DNA of 64,000 nucleotides, from contig JACEEZ010021714.1 of the NCBI GenBank assembly GCA_016584305.1, positions 253,501 to 317,500 of the forward strand. The letters are read 5' to 3'. Every line of letters begins with the position of its first letter. The first letter of the stretch is position 1. The notes under the pieces were generated by a model, which was not told the DNA's origin, searched no databases, and saw nothing but the letters and a program-made list of their open reading frames with translations. Of this stretch, positions 33,901-61,102 are shown one piece after another. The position numbers and the translations under genes were made by a program. The stretch comes from Chionoecetes opilio (Eukaryota > Arthropoda > Malacostraca > Decapoda > Majidae).

Positions 33901-35090
33901 CACCCCCAAAATTTTGGTACCACGCCCACCACTGCAGAAGAGCAGTGAGCATGAAAATAACGGTAGAAGATAGCAAGAGAAGCAACATTGCGGCGGTGAT
34001 CTAAAGATTGAAGACAGTCAGTCAGAGGAGGGGAGTTGATGATACGAAAAGCTTTTGACTCAACCCTGTTTAGGAGAGCTGTAGGAGTGGATCCTCCCCG
34101 AACATGTGAGACATACTCCATACATAGGCGGATAAGGCCCCTGTAGAGAGCAAGCAACTGTGAGGGAGAACAAAATGGACGCAGACCCCACAAGACACCG
34201 AACTTCTTCGAAGCTGTTTTAGCAAGAGATGAGATGTGAGATTTCCAGTTTAGATATTTAGTAAAGGATACTCCTAGTATGTTCATTGTAGAAGAGGGAG
34301 ACAGTCGAGTGTAGTTGAAGAAGAGGGGATAGTTGTCTGGAAAGTCGAGTTGATAGGTGAAGAAATTGGGTTTTTGAGGCATTGAACAAAAAAAGGTTTG
34401 CTTTGCCCCATTTAAAAATTATGAAAAGATCAGAAGTTAGGCGCTCGGTGGCATCTCTCTGTGAATCACTTAGTTCCTGTTGAGTTGGACGTCTAATGAA
34501 TGATGTTGAAAAATGCAGGATAGAATCATCAGCGTAGGAGTGGATAGGGCTTTGAGTTAGACTTAGAAGATCATTAATAAATAATAGAAAGAGTGGGTGA
34601 TAGGACAGAACCCTGGGAAACACCACTATTGATAGACTTAGGAGAACAATGACCGTCTACAGTAGCTGCAATAGAACGGTTTGAAAGGAAACTTAAGATG
34701 AAGGTACAGAGAGAAGGATAGAAACCGAATGAGAGTAGTTTGGAAATTAAAGATTTGTGCCAGACTCTTATCAAAAGCTTTTGATATGTCAAGGGCAACA
34801 GCAAAAGTTTCACCGAAATCCCTGAAGGAGGATGACCAAGATTCAGTTAGGAAAGCTAGCAGATTGCCAGTAGATCGCCCTTTACGGAAACCGTACTGAC
34901 AATCAGATAGAAGATTGTGAGCAGATAGATGCTTAAGAATCTTCTTATTAAGTATAGATTCAAAAACTTTAGAAAGGCAGGAAGTTAAAGCTATAGGACG
35001 ATTAGAACGGTCACCCTTCTTAGGGACAGGTTGAATGTGAGCAAACTTCCAGCAAGAAGGAAAGGTGGAAGTAGATAGACAAAGACGGAA
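33901..35090 (-). pseudogene. Jockey-type LINE reverse transcriptase fragment
   Basis: The minus strand encodes RT blocks: CQYGFRKGRSTGNLLAFLTE, then an ALDISKAFD catalytic block, NSGVSQGSVLSPTL, INDLLS...HSYADDSI (the YADD box), and thumb/C-terminal sequence (GVSFTKYLNWKSHISSLAKT, LGLRPFCSPSQLLALYRG-like). Frameshifts separate the blocks. The 3' end is cut off by the 37-bp minisatellite at VPKFWG. The missing tail of this family is seen at 54740-54960 and 31190-31340. Confidence 0.85.
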
Positions 35091-35638
35091 AAGTTACTCT
35101 GATCGCAGCCAACTTACATACCATTTGTCTTCAACTGTAAAAACAGGCAAAGTAATCATTAAATACATCAGCCATCTCTATTTCCTTATTCATATACCAA
35201 TGTTTTGAACCAATGATACAGAAACATAATTTATTTTTATCTTATCAATGGCAATGATTCCAAAACAGGAGTTTGGCTCAAACAGGATATATTTCAAATC
35301 CATTCCATGGGGAGGGAGTTCAGTAAGGGAAGGAACTCCAAACTGGAGAACTACATACGTACTCTACTACTATACTGCTATGGATAGTTATCAAATGAAA
35401 TACCAATGTACACAAGAATAAAGTTGATCACAAATTAAAAATTGCAATTAAGTTTCATAAATTGTTTTAATAACTACCACTAAATGGTAGAGGTGGTGGA
35501 GAGGAGGCGGTGGCAGAGTGGTCAATATTCTCTCGCAACACTGATGACTGAACTGAGTGGTCAATATTCTCACAACACTGATGACTGAACTTACAGTGCT
35601 GGAAAGAGAAGTCTTCCCATCATACAAATGGTTTTGTT
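35091..35638 (-). other. WARS1 3' UTR and flanking sequence
   Basis: Sequence downstream of the WARS1 stop on the minus strand. A possible AATAAA (TTTATT on plus) lies at about 35231. A short direct repeat (GTGGTCAATATTCTC...ACACTGATGACTGAAC) occurs at 35519-35588. Confidence 0.4.
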
Positions 35639-51677
<16,039 letters not shown>

Positions 51678-51729
51678 CCTCTGTTGGCATGAGGGAGGCA
51701 GGTATTAGGCAATGGAAAGAAGGCATTAA

Positions 51730-51931
51730 CTCCTTCACGCCCAGATCTTTCCTTGGCTATAAAAAATTGTCTGTTGTAAGCCATAAAATTACGAAAAGTA
51801 AACTAATACACCAAATTAGCTGGTGAAAAGGACACTAAACAGGTCATCTCTACAAAATGTTGCTTATAATAATAAAAAATTGTCTAATGGTACCCAAATT
51901 ACAATGGAAATTACGTTCTGGGCCTCAAGGG
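51730..51931. mobile_element. piggyBac-like MITE, second copy
   Basis: About 80% similar by eye to 39209-39409. TTAA is present on the left (51726-51729), but the right copy has mutated (GAAA). Followed by GA and GT microsatellites at 51969-52000. Confidence 0.7.
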
Positions 51932-52392
51932 AAACAGGAGTGAACACGGGGTTTTGTAAAGAAGTTGAGAGAGAGAGAGAGAGAGAGAGTGTGTGTGTGA
52001 GTGAAGAAAACTGTAACAAGATTTAATATAGCGACTCAAGTACAGATAAACAAAATTTTACAAACACTACAAAACATTCCGGTGCACATCTACACCAGGC
52101 CCGTGATAACATTATGAACTCATCACAGGTCATCATTGGCTTAAGCATTTTTACTGGACTTTCTTTGGTGAATTTATGAACTCTTTTCTTTTATATGAGA
52201 AACTTCAACATTTGGTAGCCAGAGAAACAATCTGGGTCACCTAATTAAGTTATGTTTTTTTCAGCCAAAGAACAACACTATACTCTGTAATACTTCAGTA
52301 GTCCATCTGGGTGTTTGACTTCACTTGTAAGTTTTCTGTATTACTTGTTATATCAATATTATTCTTCTACAATAAATTACAATATAGTACTA

Positions 52393-52812
52393 CAGGTTGA
52401 AGTTCCCAAACTCGGCATCCCAAGACTCGGCAACACCCAAAATCGGTATGGTTCGGATTTTAAACACGGCAGAAAACCAAAACCCTGGCAGTTAGTTGCC
52501 AGTGCTCGTGCAACTAGGTGCCACCACACTAGGCCGCTTGGTTTCTCCCGCCGATTGTTTGTGTATTGTTCAGTGTGTTGTGACTGTAAGTCTTGTACAC
52601 TGTTTATTTGTGTACTTCTACAGGTTTTATTGTTTATGGCTCCAAACGTCCAGGAACAGTAATTACCATATAGAATCCCAATAATTTTTTTGATTTTTTT
52701 CATATGATTTCAATGCTTTTTCCCCCTTAATATAGTCATCGTTCTAAAAGTCGAAATCATTACTCGGCTCGGCGCTGGTCCCGAGGTTGCCAAGTTTGGG
52801 AACTTCAACCTG
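52393..52812. mobile_element. Pogo/Tigger-like MITE
   Basis: 420 bp flanked by TA, with near-perfect inverted ends CAGGTTGAAGTTCCCAAACT and their complement (TTTGGGAACTTCAACCTG). No coding capacity. Confidence 0.85.
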
Positions 52813-53120
52813 TACTAGTATGATATTATAATAAACATTTCCATGTCTGGCAATCATAGTTTAGGGCTGTGTCTTGCCAGTTGATCAGTTATGTATATCA
52901 ATTTTTAAATACAACTTACCAGATAAAGCTGTCAATTTTCTTGTATACTTTCTGATTTCCCATATAAGTACTTCAAAATTACTAAAACAATATAATTCTC
53001 CCACATACTCCATCAATGCTCAATAAACTTTGAAGCAAATACTTTCCATGTGGATCCATTCAATTTTATTTAATGCTCTGCAAACTAAACACACACACAC
53101 ACAGTTGACAAGAAAAATGT

Positions 53121-53480
53121 ATTGTACTTGTTGTTCATTGTACTGTTGTTCATTGTACTGTTGTTCATTGTACTGTTGTTCATTGTACTGTTGTTCATTG
53201 TACTGTTGTTCATTGTACTGTTGTTCATTGTACTGTTGTTCATTGTAACTGTGTTTTCTGTTCATTGTACTGTTGTTCATTGTACTGTTGTTCATTGTAC
53301 TGTTGTTCATTGTACTGTTGTTCATTGTACTGTTGTTCATTGTACTGTTGTTCATTGTACTGTTGTTCATTGTACTGTTGTTCATTGTACTGTTGTTCAT
53401 TGTACTGTTGTTCATTGTACTGTTGTTCATTGTACTGTTGTTCATTGTACTGTTGTACATTGTACTGTTCATTGTATTGT
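53121..53480. repeat. 15-bp minisatellite
   Basis: Unit TGTTGTTCATTGTAC repeated ~22 times with one interruption near 53248-53260. Open frames of five-residue repeats on both strands are artefacts. It lies in the inferred WARS1 5' UTR intron. Confidence 0.97.
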
Positions 53481-53487
53481 ATTGCAT

Positions 53488-54720
53488 TCGCATATGATCC
53501 ACCTAAGACAAATGCCTGGTCTAAAGGAGAATATGCAGGAATGCTAAATGACACCAGGGAGTGCCTAGAAAGAATCATTACAAAAAGTAGTGACATAATG
53601 GTGATGGGTGACTTCAACTGCAGGGAAGTATGCTGGAGGATTGGCAACAGACAGGTGGTGGGGAGGAGTCTTGAAGGAACAAAATGTTGAACGTAGTTAT
53701 GCAAAACGTCATGACACAATGGATTAAGGAAAATACAAGATTTAGATGAAATGAAGAACCATCAAGACTGGATTAGCTATTAACCAAGCAACTGGATATA
53801 ATCAACAAGTTAATGTATCAGTGCCCATTAGGAAGGAGTGACCCTATTCTCATTGAGTTTAAAATAAATCAAGAGAGAGACGTAGACAGATCAGAATCCC
53901 ATAGAATTGGAAGATACAACTTTGGCAAGTAGAAGCTTGACTTTGACAAGTTAAGAAATGTCTATATTGAAACAGACTAGAGTGACTTTGATAAGGCTAT
54001 AGGTGCACAGGAGAAATGGGAGCAGTTTCTAAGAATATACAAGGAAGGTGTTGAGAGATGTGTGGCAAAGGCTGTGAGGCAAGTGAGGAACAAGAAGGAA
54101 TGGTTTAACAGAAGATGTGAAGCAGCAAGAGTGCCAAGATAAAAGGCTTGCAGGAGATGGAGAAGGGGAGGGAACAACTTATGGGAAAAATATGAAATAA
54201 AGGAAAAAATATGTAAGAATTGAAACAGACGAGAAAAGAAACTACGAGAAAAATATATTATGTAGACAAATGTAAGAACGAACCTAAGCTTTTCTACAGA
54301 TATGTGAAAGTTAAGAGTTAAGGTGGGAACAAATATATTAAAAGTAGATAGAGTTATATACAACAATCCAGGTTTCCAGGCTTAAGTAGTTAATGAATGT
54401 TTTCAGGCTTTTTACCCGAGATTGGTTTTGGTGAAGAGGAAGACAGACCTGGAGACACTGTGCTGGATGAAATACAAAGTGGACAAGTGGACATTCAATA
54501 ATAAGGTAATTGTTTGAAAATCAAGATATCAGGCAAGTATTGGGTCCAGATGGAATGTTAAGTTGGATAATTAAGGAGTACTAGTAAGGAATTGGCGGGT
54601 AAAATACATGATATTATTGTGAACTCGCTAGCAGAAGGAAAAGTGCCCCGAGATTGGAAGAGACCAAATGCAGTCCTAATTCATAAGAGAGGGAACAAGG
54701 GAGCCACTGACTTAAAGGCC
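53488..54720 (+). pseudogene. LINE ORF2 fragment, endonuclease to start of RT
   Basis: The plus strand encodes decayed ORF2 sequence: AYDPPKTNAWSKGEYAGMLN, then SSDIMVMGDFNCREVCW (the endonuclease GDFN motif), charged linker sequence (KEGVERCVAKAVRQVRNKKE in the appropriate frame), and the RT entry IIVNSLAEGKVPRDWKRPNA. Many stops and frameshifts. The 15-bp minisatellite abuts its 5' side. Confidence 0.75.
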
Positions 54721-54970
54721 TGTATCACTAACCAGTTCTCATATCTTCATTCTCATCCCTATTCTGTCCATCTTCCTAATGAAAGAGTTAATCAGTATCT
54801 TTTACTCTTTCATCCCTTTCACTGGTAAACTTTGGAACTCTCTTCCTGCTTATATCTTTCCACTTTCTTACGACTTAAATATTTTCAAGAGAGGAGTGAC
54901 AAGACATCTCCCGAACTAAATTGGCCAACCTCACTTTCTATATTCTCTTACTGTCTTCTTTATAGGGATT
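54721..54970 (+). mobile_element. Jockey-type LINE 3' end
   Basis: Encodes HPYSVHLPNERVNQYLLLFH and FHPFTGKLWNSLPAYIF-like sequence, across a frame shift, then the 3' tail (CTTACTGTCTTCTTTATAGG). This is the missing C-terminal part of the LINE family at 33901-35090. The abrupt change from the previous LINE family indicates a separate insertion or recombination. Confidence 0.65.
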
Positions 54971-56300
54971 GCGGATAGGGATAACCACTGGTTATTAAAC
55001 AAATTGGTACATGTGCAGCTTAAACCAATACACAATCGGTGGTTTTAAATATCCTGAACGTTTCATTCTCATCATAGGGAGTATTTCTACGTAACTCCTA
55101 CAGCAGCCGGCGGAAATGAAAAATAACACAAAGGGGGGTCTGGGTGGGCGAAACTCCTCCCCAGTGAGGTTACGTTACGTAATCAATGGCTAGGTTAGGG
55201 TAGTTAACTAGCATGGGGGTCTGGGGGGGCCCCCAGTTATGTCAGGAGAGTATTGGTTGAAAGTACATATTTACCAACGAATAACCTAACCTAAACATAT
55301 TAAAATATATGAAGAAATTAACATATCAGGAACGAGGGATTTCCAACGGAAAAGCAATACACCAGCGTCTTTTATATGCAGAAGGCATCTCACATCGCAC
55401 ATAGGTGTCCTTTGTAGTGAGTATGGTGTTTTTCTGGAATAATAAGATGTCCCCCCCCCTGGACCCTCCCCCAAAAATATTACTAACCTAACCTAATCTG
55501 TAGATTCGTTTTATCAACCCTCTCCTTTTTCTGATAAAACTATATTTTTCTGATAGATTTTGATGTGTTTTGAAAGAATCTGATGTTTGTTTTTCTTGGC
55601 AATCATAATTTATTTTTATTTTACCCCCTGGACCTCACTTCTGAAAAACTAGTGATTTCCAAGAAAAACAAACTTCAGATTGTTTGTTCCTAAACACATC
55701 AAAATCTACCACAAAAATATAGTTCACAAATAAAACTAAAGTGCGCCTTTAAAACAGGCACCGCGGGCCTGGGAAAGGCGAGCTGCTGGGCTGCATGAAT
55801 GGCGGTGGCAGTTAGATTCATTCATATAAGTTAAGTTTTGCCGTGATTTTGACTTAAGTAACAGTTTGCCAATAGGTTTGAAGGTTAGTAAAAGACAAAT
55901 ATGACAAAAATTAGTCCTTAATAAGGTAGTAAACAAAATATTGAAGGGTTGATACAACGAATCTTAACCCTTACCTTACCAATAACCTCCTTGCCAGACC
56001 TAAGGGCAGGAAAGGATTCTAGAATTTTACCTATTGAAGATATTATTTAGTTGTTTAATAGCGCATACAGACACACCCTCCCCATCCAGAGGCCTCCCTC
56101 CCCACCCTTTAGGAGGTCAGGTTAATAATCTCGCCAGGGGGGTCAAGGGGGCGGACCCCCCCGTTAAGAGGCTATGTTAGGTTAGGTTAGGGTAATAATC
56201 CTCCCAGCAAGGCGGGGCAGAGCGGACCACTTGGCGGCTGGCGGGCGGGCGGGCGATTGCGGGGCGAGGGCAAATCACAAAAATGAAAAAATAAGAAGAG
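54971..56300. other. Repeat-rich noncoding stretch with CCTAACC motifs
   Basis: Contains scattered TAACCTAACC, poly-C runs (55450, 56155) and a CTAAGGGCAGGAAAGGATTCTAGAATTTTACC end (about 55998-56030) related to the GGTAAAATT MITE family. A 55543-55735 inverted repeat is listed separately. No gene. Confidence 0.5.
55543..55735. repeat. ~190-bp inverted repeat (MITE-like)
   Basis: The arm AAAACTATATTTTTCTGATAG... continuing through TGTTTGTTTTTCTTGG is mirrored by CCAAGAAAAACAAACTTCAG... to the complementary AAATATAGTT. No target duplication was identified. Confidence 0.7.
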
Positions 56301-56306
56301 GTAAAT

Positions 56307-58355
56307 TGGTACTTTCAACCAGTAATTGAGTACGAGGTCAAAAGTACTCTTTTCCCCATGTATTATGATGTGTTAAGAATAATGGTCACATTAAAAATTG
56401 TTGGAAATGCCTCATTTTGCAGTTATCCCCCCTCCATAACATTCCTGGGGACCCGTCGGGAACGTCGGGTTATGGACGGGGAAAGTGGCAACTACACCTT
56501 TTCACTTTCAAATTAAAACAACTGAACTTCAAATTAAAACAAGTGAATCTCAAATTAAAACTACTTTAGTTTAAATCAAAACAACTGAAGTTTAAATTAA
56601 AACAACTGAAGTTTAAATTAAAACAACTGAAGTTTATATTAAAACAACTGAAGTTTAAATTAAAATACCTGAACTTCAAATTAAAATAACTGAATTTCAA
56701 ATTAAAAGAAAAAGTTCATCTATTATATTTTGAAATTAATTTGTTATATTTTGAAGTTCTGTTGTTCTAATTTGAGAGTGAAAAGGTGTATTATGAAAAC
56801 CCCCATAAAAGTAATATATTTCTTCCTGCAAACTTTTTCTTATCTTTACCAGAGTGCTGCCAGCAAAGGGAAGAGAGGGAAAAAATTATTTATGAAAAGA
56901 TGTACCATTCTTTTAAATATTTTTACACAGCATACTACATAGATAAAGCAACAAAGGATGAAGTAACGTATAGCTATTCCGTGTATGTTAGTACACATAC
57001 TGTAGTTATACAAAAGAAAACAAAAGTTACATTTTTGGCACTCAAATATTTTTGATATTCAAAATTTTTTTGGCACTCAATTTTTTTTGGCACTCAATAC
57101 ATTTTTTGGCACAACATTTTTTGGCACTCAACAAAATTTGGCACTCAAATTTGTTTAGCACTCAAAATGTTTTGGCATTTTATAGCTAGCGATTGAGGGA
57201 GGAGTGACAGCCTGGGAGTACGTAGTAGTACCCCCAGGCTGTCACTCCTCCCTCACCTGCTAGCTATAAAATGCCAAAAAAATTTGAGTGCCAAAAAATT
57301 TGAGAGCCAAATTTTTTGTCCCAAAAATGTTTGAATGGCAAAAATTTTGAGTGCCAAAAATGTTTTGGTGAGTGCCAAAAAAATTTGACTGCCAAAAATG
57401 TTTGATTGTCAAAAATGTGTCAAAAAATTTTGAGTGTCAATTTTTTTTTTAGTGGCAAAAACATTTAAGTGCCAAAAATTTTGCCAAAATTTTTGAGTGG
57501 CAAAAATTTGTGCCAAAATTTTTTGAGTGCTAAAAAATATTGTGCCAAAATTTTTGAGTGCCAAAAATGTAACTTTTGTTTTCTTTTGTAGTTCTTTACT
57601 TAGTAGTTCGTAGTTACTTTTGAAGTTCAGTTATTTTAATTGGAAGTTCAGTTACTTTAATTTAAACTTCAGTTGTTTTAATTTAAACTTCAGTTGTTTA
57701 AATTTAAACTTCAGTTGTTTAAATATAAACTTCAGTTGTTTTAATTTAAACTTGTTGTTTTAATTTCATATTCAGTTGTTTTAATTTGAAGTTCAGTTAT
57801 TTTAATTTGAAGTTCAGTTGTTTTAATTTGAAGTTCAGTTGTTTTAATTTGAAGTTCAGTTGTTTTAATTTGAAGTTCAGTTGTTTTAATTTGAAGTTCA
57901 GTTGTTTTAATTTGAGAGTGAAAAGGTGTAGTTTTGTACTGATAGTCTATTATGTGGATGACGTAAAATATATCCGGTAAACACTATATGGGATGACATA
58001 AGACCGAAAAAAATAAATATATATATAGTCTATAAAGTCTACGGGAAATACTTCCCTATTCCTGGTAAAATCTCTACATAGTTAAATCTTGAACTACAAC
58101 GGTAAAACTGAAATTTAATACAATACGTGGACATTGGTTACATAACCTGACATACCGGGGGGGGGGGGGGGGCAGAATCCCACTAGTTCACTAACCTAAC
58201 CTGGATGATGGTTGAGAAGCTTAACCATAAGCGGGGATAACTGCAAAATTATGCATTTCCGATGATTTTTAATGTGACCATCATTCGTAACACATCAAAA
58301 TACATAGGTAAAAAGTATTTTTAACCTCGTACTCAATTACTGGTTGAAAGTACCA
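56307..58355. mobile_element. 2-kb FB-like foldback with tandem-repeat arms
   Basis: The outer arms 56307-56425 and 58237-58355 start TGGTACTTTCAACCAGTAAT. The inner arms begin AACTACACCTTTTCACTTTC (56490) and its complement ends at 57933. Each inner arm contains tandem AATTAAAACAACTGAAGTTT-type units and, nearer the centre, TTTTTGGCACTCAA units. They meet at a tight hairpin around 57185-57265 (GGGAGGAGTGACAGCCTGGG and its complement). A ~200-bp segment around 56800-57000 has no partner. No transposase. The architecture recalls Drosophila FB elements, but relationship is not claimed. Confidence 0.8.
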
Positions 58356-58399
58356 AAATACCAAAAATGAGAAAAAAGTTATTTGCGAAAATATTCATT

Positions 58400-58450
58400 A
58401 AAACCTATAAGGTTAGGTTAGGTTTCATTAAAACCTATAAGACCCTGACT
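58400..58450. repeat. Short interstitial TTAGG run
   Basis: GGTTAGGTTAGG embedded in a duplicated TCATTAAAACCTATAAG phrase. Further copies occur at 58800-58880. Confidence 0.8.
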
Positions 58451-58560
58451 AATTTTTCTGGACCAAGTTTTAGTGCTTTTTCTGATGGCGATACAGTGTA
58501 TTTAATGGAAATGGTACCATAAAATTCGGTGATGATTTTTTTTATATAATTTTTTTTATG

Positions 58561-58768
58561 GGTTTGCGCAAAATAAAACTATCTCCATTAGAAAAAGCCA
58601 GGAAAAAATAGCCGGTGTCTCTGAAAACGACCGCGAAGTCCTCGTCCATTATTACCATTGGTTAATATGGAGGCGAGTTTCACGCTCGTTTTCAGAGACA
58701 CCAACTACTTTTTCTTGGCCTACAATAGGTGCTTGTTCTAATGGGGCTAGTTTTATTTTGCGCAAACC
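58561..58768. mobile_element. 208-bp palindromic MITE (GGTTTGCGCAAAATAAAACTA)
   Basis: Inverted ends GGTTTGCGCAAAATAAAACT at both sides. The arms include GTGTCTCTGAAAACGA and CTACAATAGGTGCTTGTTCT. It is flanked by T- and A-rich sequence. A half copy occurs at 58917-59035. Confidence 0.85.
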
Positions 58769-58916
58769 AAAAAAAAAAAAAAAAAAAATGTATATTTTGT
58801 GGTTAAGGTTAGGTTAGGTTTCTTTAAAATCTGTAAGGTTAGGTTAGGTTTCATTAAAACATAAGGTTAGGTTAGGTTTCATTTTTTTTCTTCACTTTTT
58901 TCATTTTTTTTTTTTT

Positions 58917-59035
58917 GGTTTGCGCAAAATAAAACTAGCACCATTAGAACAAGCACCTATTGTAGGCCAAGAGAAAGTAGTTGGTGTCTCTGAAAACGAA
59001 CGTAAAACTCTCCTCCATAATTACCCCATATTTTT
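58917..59035. mobile_element. Half copy of the 208-bp MITE
   Basis: Begins GGTTTGCGCAAAATAAAACT and matches the complement of the right arm of 58561-58768 up to the centre, then stops at CCATATTTTTTTGAGG. Confidence 0.8.
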
Positions 59036-59039
59036 TTGA

Positions 59040-59182
59040 GGGGTACAAGGGGGGGTCATTTTTAGGGGGGTATCTCTCCCCCACTTTATAATTACGTTTT
59101 AGAGGTATCTGAAGGGATCTGTGAAGGCCTGGAGAAAATCCCCCCACTAATAAGGGGGGGAAGGGACACTAGAATTTTACCG
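59040..59182. mobile_element. Half copy of the GGTAAAATT MITE family
   Basis: Contains TTTTAGAGGTATCTGAAGG, GATCTGTGAAGG, and ends CTAGAATTTTACC, matching the right arms of 14553-16673 and 16685-17150. The left arm is absent. Confidence 0.75.
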
Positions 59183-59217
59183 GGAGGAGAAACAGAAGTG
59201 AGGACACCAAGGCTCAC

Positions 59218-59325
59218 CTGGCGGCCGGCGCAACAGCTGACCTGCCTCACGGGGCTCCGGTGACGCAGTGACCCAGCTACAGGGTGAAGGTCTTGGACGA
59301 TGATGACCCCAGACTTGATGGAGCA
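59218..59325 (-). other. WARS1: Candidate WARS1 noncoding exon 1
   Basis: On the minus strand, a GC-rich segment downstream of a TATA box ends in CCGCCAG|GTGAGC, a strong donor, and would join the acceptor at 51681 just before the WARS1 start codon. The resulting intron would be about 7.5 kb. No transcript evidence; inference from signals and position. Confidence 0.4.
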
Positions 59326-59348
59326 CCGTAAACAGGCTCACACGGGGG

Positions 59349-59355
59349 ATATATA
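59349..59355 (-). promoter_or_regulatory. Candidate TATA box for WARS1
   Basis: TATATAT on the minus strand, ~30 bases before the inferred start of the noncoding exon. GC-rich sequence follows. Confidence 0.35.
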
Positions 59356-59399
59356 CGTCTAAAGGCACACAAATGACACAGGCTCAGCGACCATGCCTT

Positions 59400-59820
59400 C
59401 TTGTGTCAACGTAGCCGTAATCTTGATCTTGCACGTGACGCGAATAATACAATGAGAACACTTGCATCGGCACTTTAAATCTTTCTCTACTCATTTTTGT
59501 TAGGCACACTGAAGTCCTGTCACTATCAATATAATCAGATCTTTATCATATAGAGGCTTTTAATCAATACTCTGGCATCTCGGTATATAAAAAAAATAGC
59601 TTGTAATTTCACACTCATAGCATGCATCCATCTACCCTACCGTACTGTTGTATATTTGTCCCATCGGAAATACTTTGGAACTCAACCTTCCGGCTTTGAC
59701 TGAAATGAACTACCGCACTGTATTGTATGCTTATTGTACTTCACATCTGTAAAGGTTCCAGCGTGCGCTCGGCCTTGGTTAACCCACACGGCCGCTATGA
59801 AATATGAGGTGCCTCAAAAA
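59400..59820. other. Upstream flank of WARS1, nothing recognised
   Basis: Unique-looking sequence with no open frame of note. It would contain the distal promoter if the noncoding exon call is right. Confidence 0.4.
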
Positions 59821-59824
59821 ATTC

Positions 59825-60110
59825 TAAGTCCAGTTAGGTTAGGTTAGGTATACTTTGTGGTTAAGGTTAGGTTAGGTTAGGTATACTTTGTGGTTAAGGT
59901 TAGGTTAGGTTAGATATACTTTGTGGTTAAGGTTAGGTTAGGTATACTTTGTGGTTAAGGTTAGAGTTTTGGTTACGGTTAGGTAGTATACTTTGGTAGG
60001 TTAAGGTTACGGTTAAGGTTAGGTGTAAGGTATACTTTGTGGTTAAGTTTAGGTTAGGTTAGGTTAGGTATACTTTGTGGTTAAGGTTAGGTTAGGTTAG
60101 GTTAGATTTT
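59825..60110. repeat. TTAGG-containing minisatellite, ~33-bp unit
   Basis: TATACTTTGTGGTTAAGG followed by TTAGGTTAGGTTAGG repeated about seven times with length variation. The unit consists of a fixed 18-mer and a variable number of TTAGG/TTAGG-like repeats. Confidence 0.9.
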
Positions 60111-60339
60111 TACATATAGTGACTTTGATGATTTTTTGGGGAGCCATAAATCACTTATATTTGCTTCCCCCACCCAAAAACCCCGTATTCCCGCCAGTTC
60201 CCCAGGCTTGTTGGCTATAGGGGGAAGAAAAAAAAGATAGGGGTGAAGGACTTCTTCCAAAGTTTTACCGTCCCATCACCTCTTTCATACTACACTGGTG
60301 TCGGATATGATGAGAAAACTGCATTTAGCTATTTCCTAT

Positions 60340-60570
60340 TTATCTATCTATCTCTGACGCCCGTTCCTAAAAACCCTCCCAAGGAAATTGCCGGGACAGA
60401 AGCGTACGTCTCTATTAATCCTGCCCTTGCATTCCCTACCTAATTGGATGCTCTAACCCACTCATTCTTCTCTCGCTTCTTTCTCTCACAGTCACAGTCC
60501 ACATACTCTCGCATTCTGTCCTCCCATTTCACTGGGGGTCGTCCTCTGCAGGTTCGTAGGCTACATACCC
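60340..60570 (-). mobile_element. LINE 3'-end fragment (RGRPPVKWEDR)
   Basis: Minus strand encodes LRTCRGRPPVKWEDRMREYV then CERKKREKNEWV, the C-terminal tail of a non-LTR ORF2, continuing into a decayed 3' end with GATAGATAGAT tail. Interrupted upstream by the MITE at 60574. Relatives are at 21960 and 62450. Confidence 0.75.
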
Positions 60571-60573
60571 ACC

Positions 60574-60817
60574 CAGTGGCGTAACTATGGGGGGGAGGGT
60601 GGCACTTGTGGTGGGCACAGCTGTGTATGGGGGGGGCACTATGGCAAGCGAAGCTCAGGGCAATTATGATGCCACATAAAAGGGTATTAATGCACACCGT
60701 CAGTCACTGTTCCAAGCAGATTACGGCAGCCATGGCCAGTGTGGGGGGGGGGGGTGTCTGGATTATCATTCATGGGGTAGGTGGGAGGGGAGATACGTAC
60801 GTGTAGCTACGCCACTG
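60574..60817. mobile_element. CAGTGGCGTA MITE 1
   Basis: 244 bp, ends CAGTGGCGTAACTA and, inverted, CAGTGGCGTAGCTACACG. G-rich interior. No clear target duplication. Confidence 0.7.
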
Positions 60818-60948
60818 GCTATAGCCGATCTGACATTATATAAAGTAGAAAGAAAACTAAGCAACAGCCATTAGCTACTGTGCAGGGATCGAGGACTAAA
60901 CTTTAAATCACTCGTAAACTCTCACTCCCTCCCTCCCTCTCCCACTCA

Positions 60949-61102
60949 CAGTAGCGCCGCCAGGAAATTTTGACTGGGGTGGCCAAGGTTGGATACAGAT
61001 CTAGTGTGGGGTGGCCATGGCATAGCCATTAGAAAAAATGGTTGAATTTTCATTAGACCTCTGACTCAGATCTGGGGTGATCACCCCCTAGATCCGCCAC
61101 TG
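60949..61102. mobile_element. CAGTGGCG-type MITE 2
   Basis: 154 bp, ends CAGTAGCGCCGCCAGG and, inverted, CAGTGGCGGATCTAGG, with GGGTGGCC repeated inside. Confidence 0.6.

Noticed and set aside
32872..34382. 345-, 362- and 499-codon minus-strand frames with 37-residue periodicity
   Set aside because: All three frames of the 37-bp minisatellite are open. The longest merely joins the array to a dead LINE frame.
53020..53719. Frames of NEQQY-like or CSLYC-like pentapeptide repeats
   Set aside because: They are translations of the 15-bp minisatellite in several frames and on both strands.
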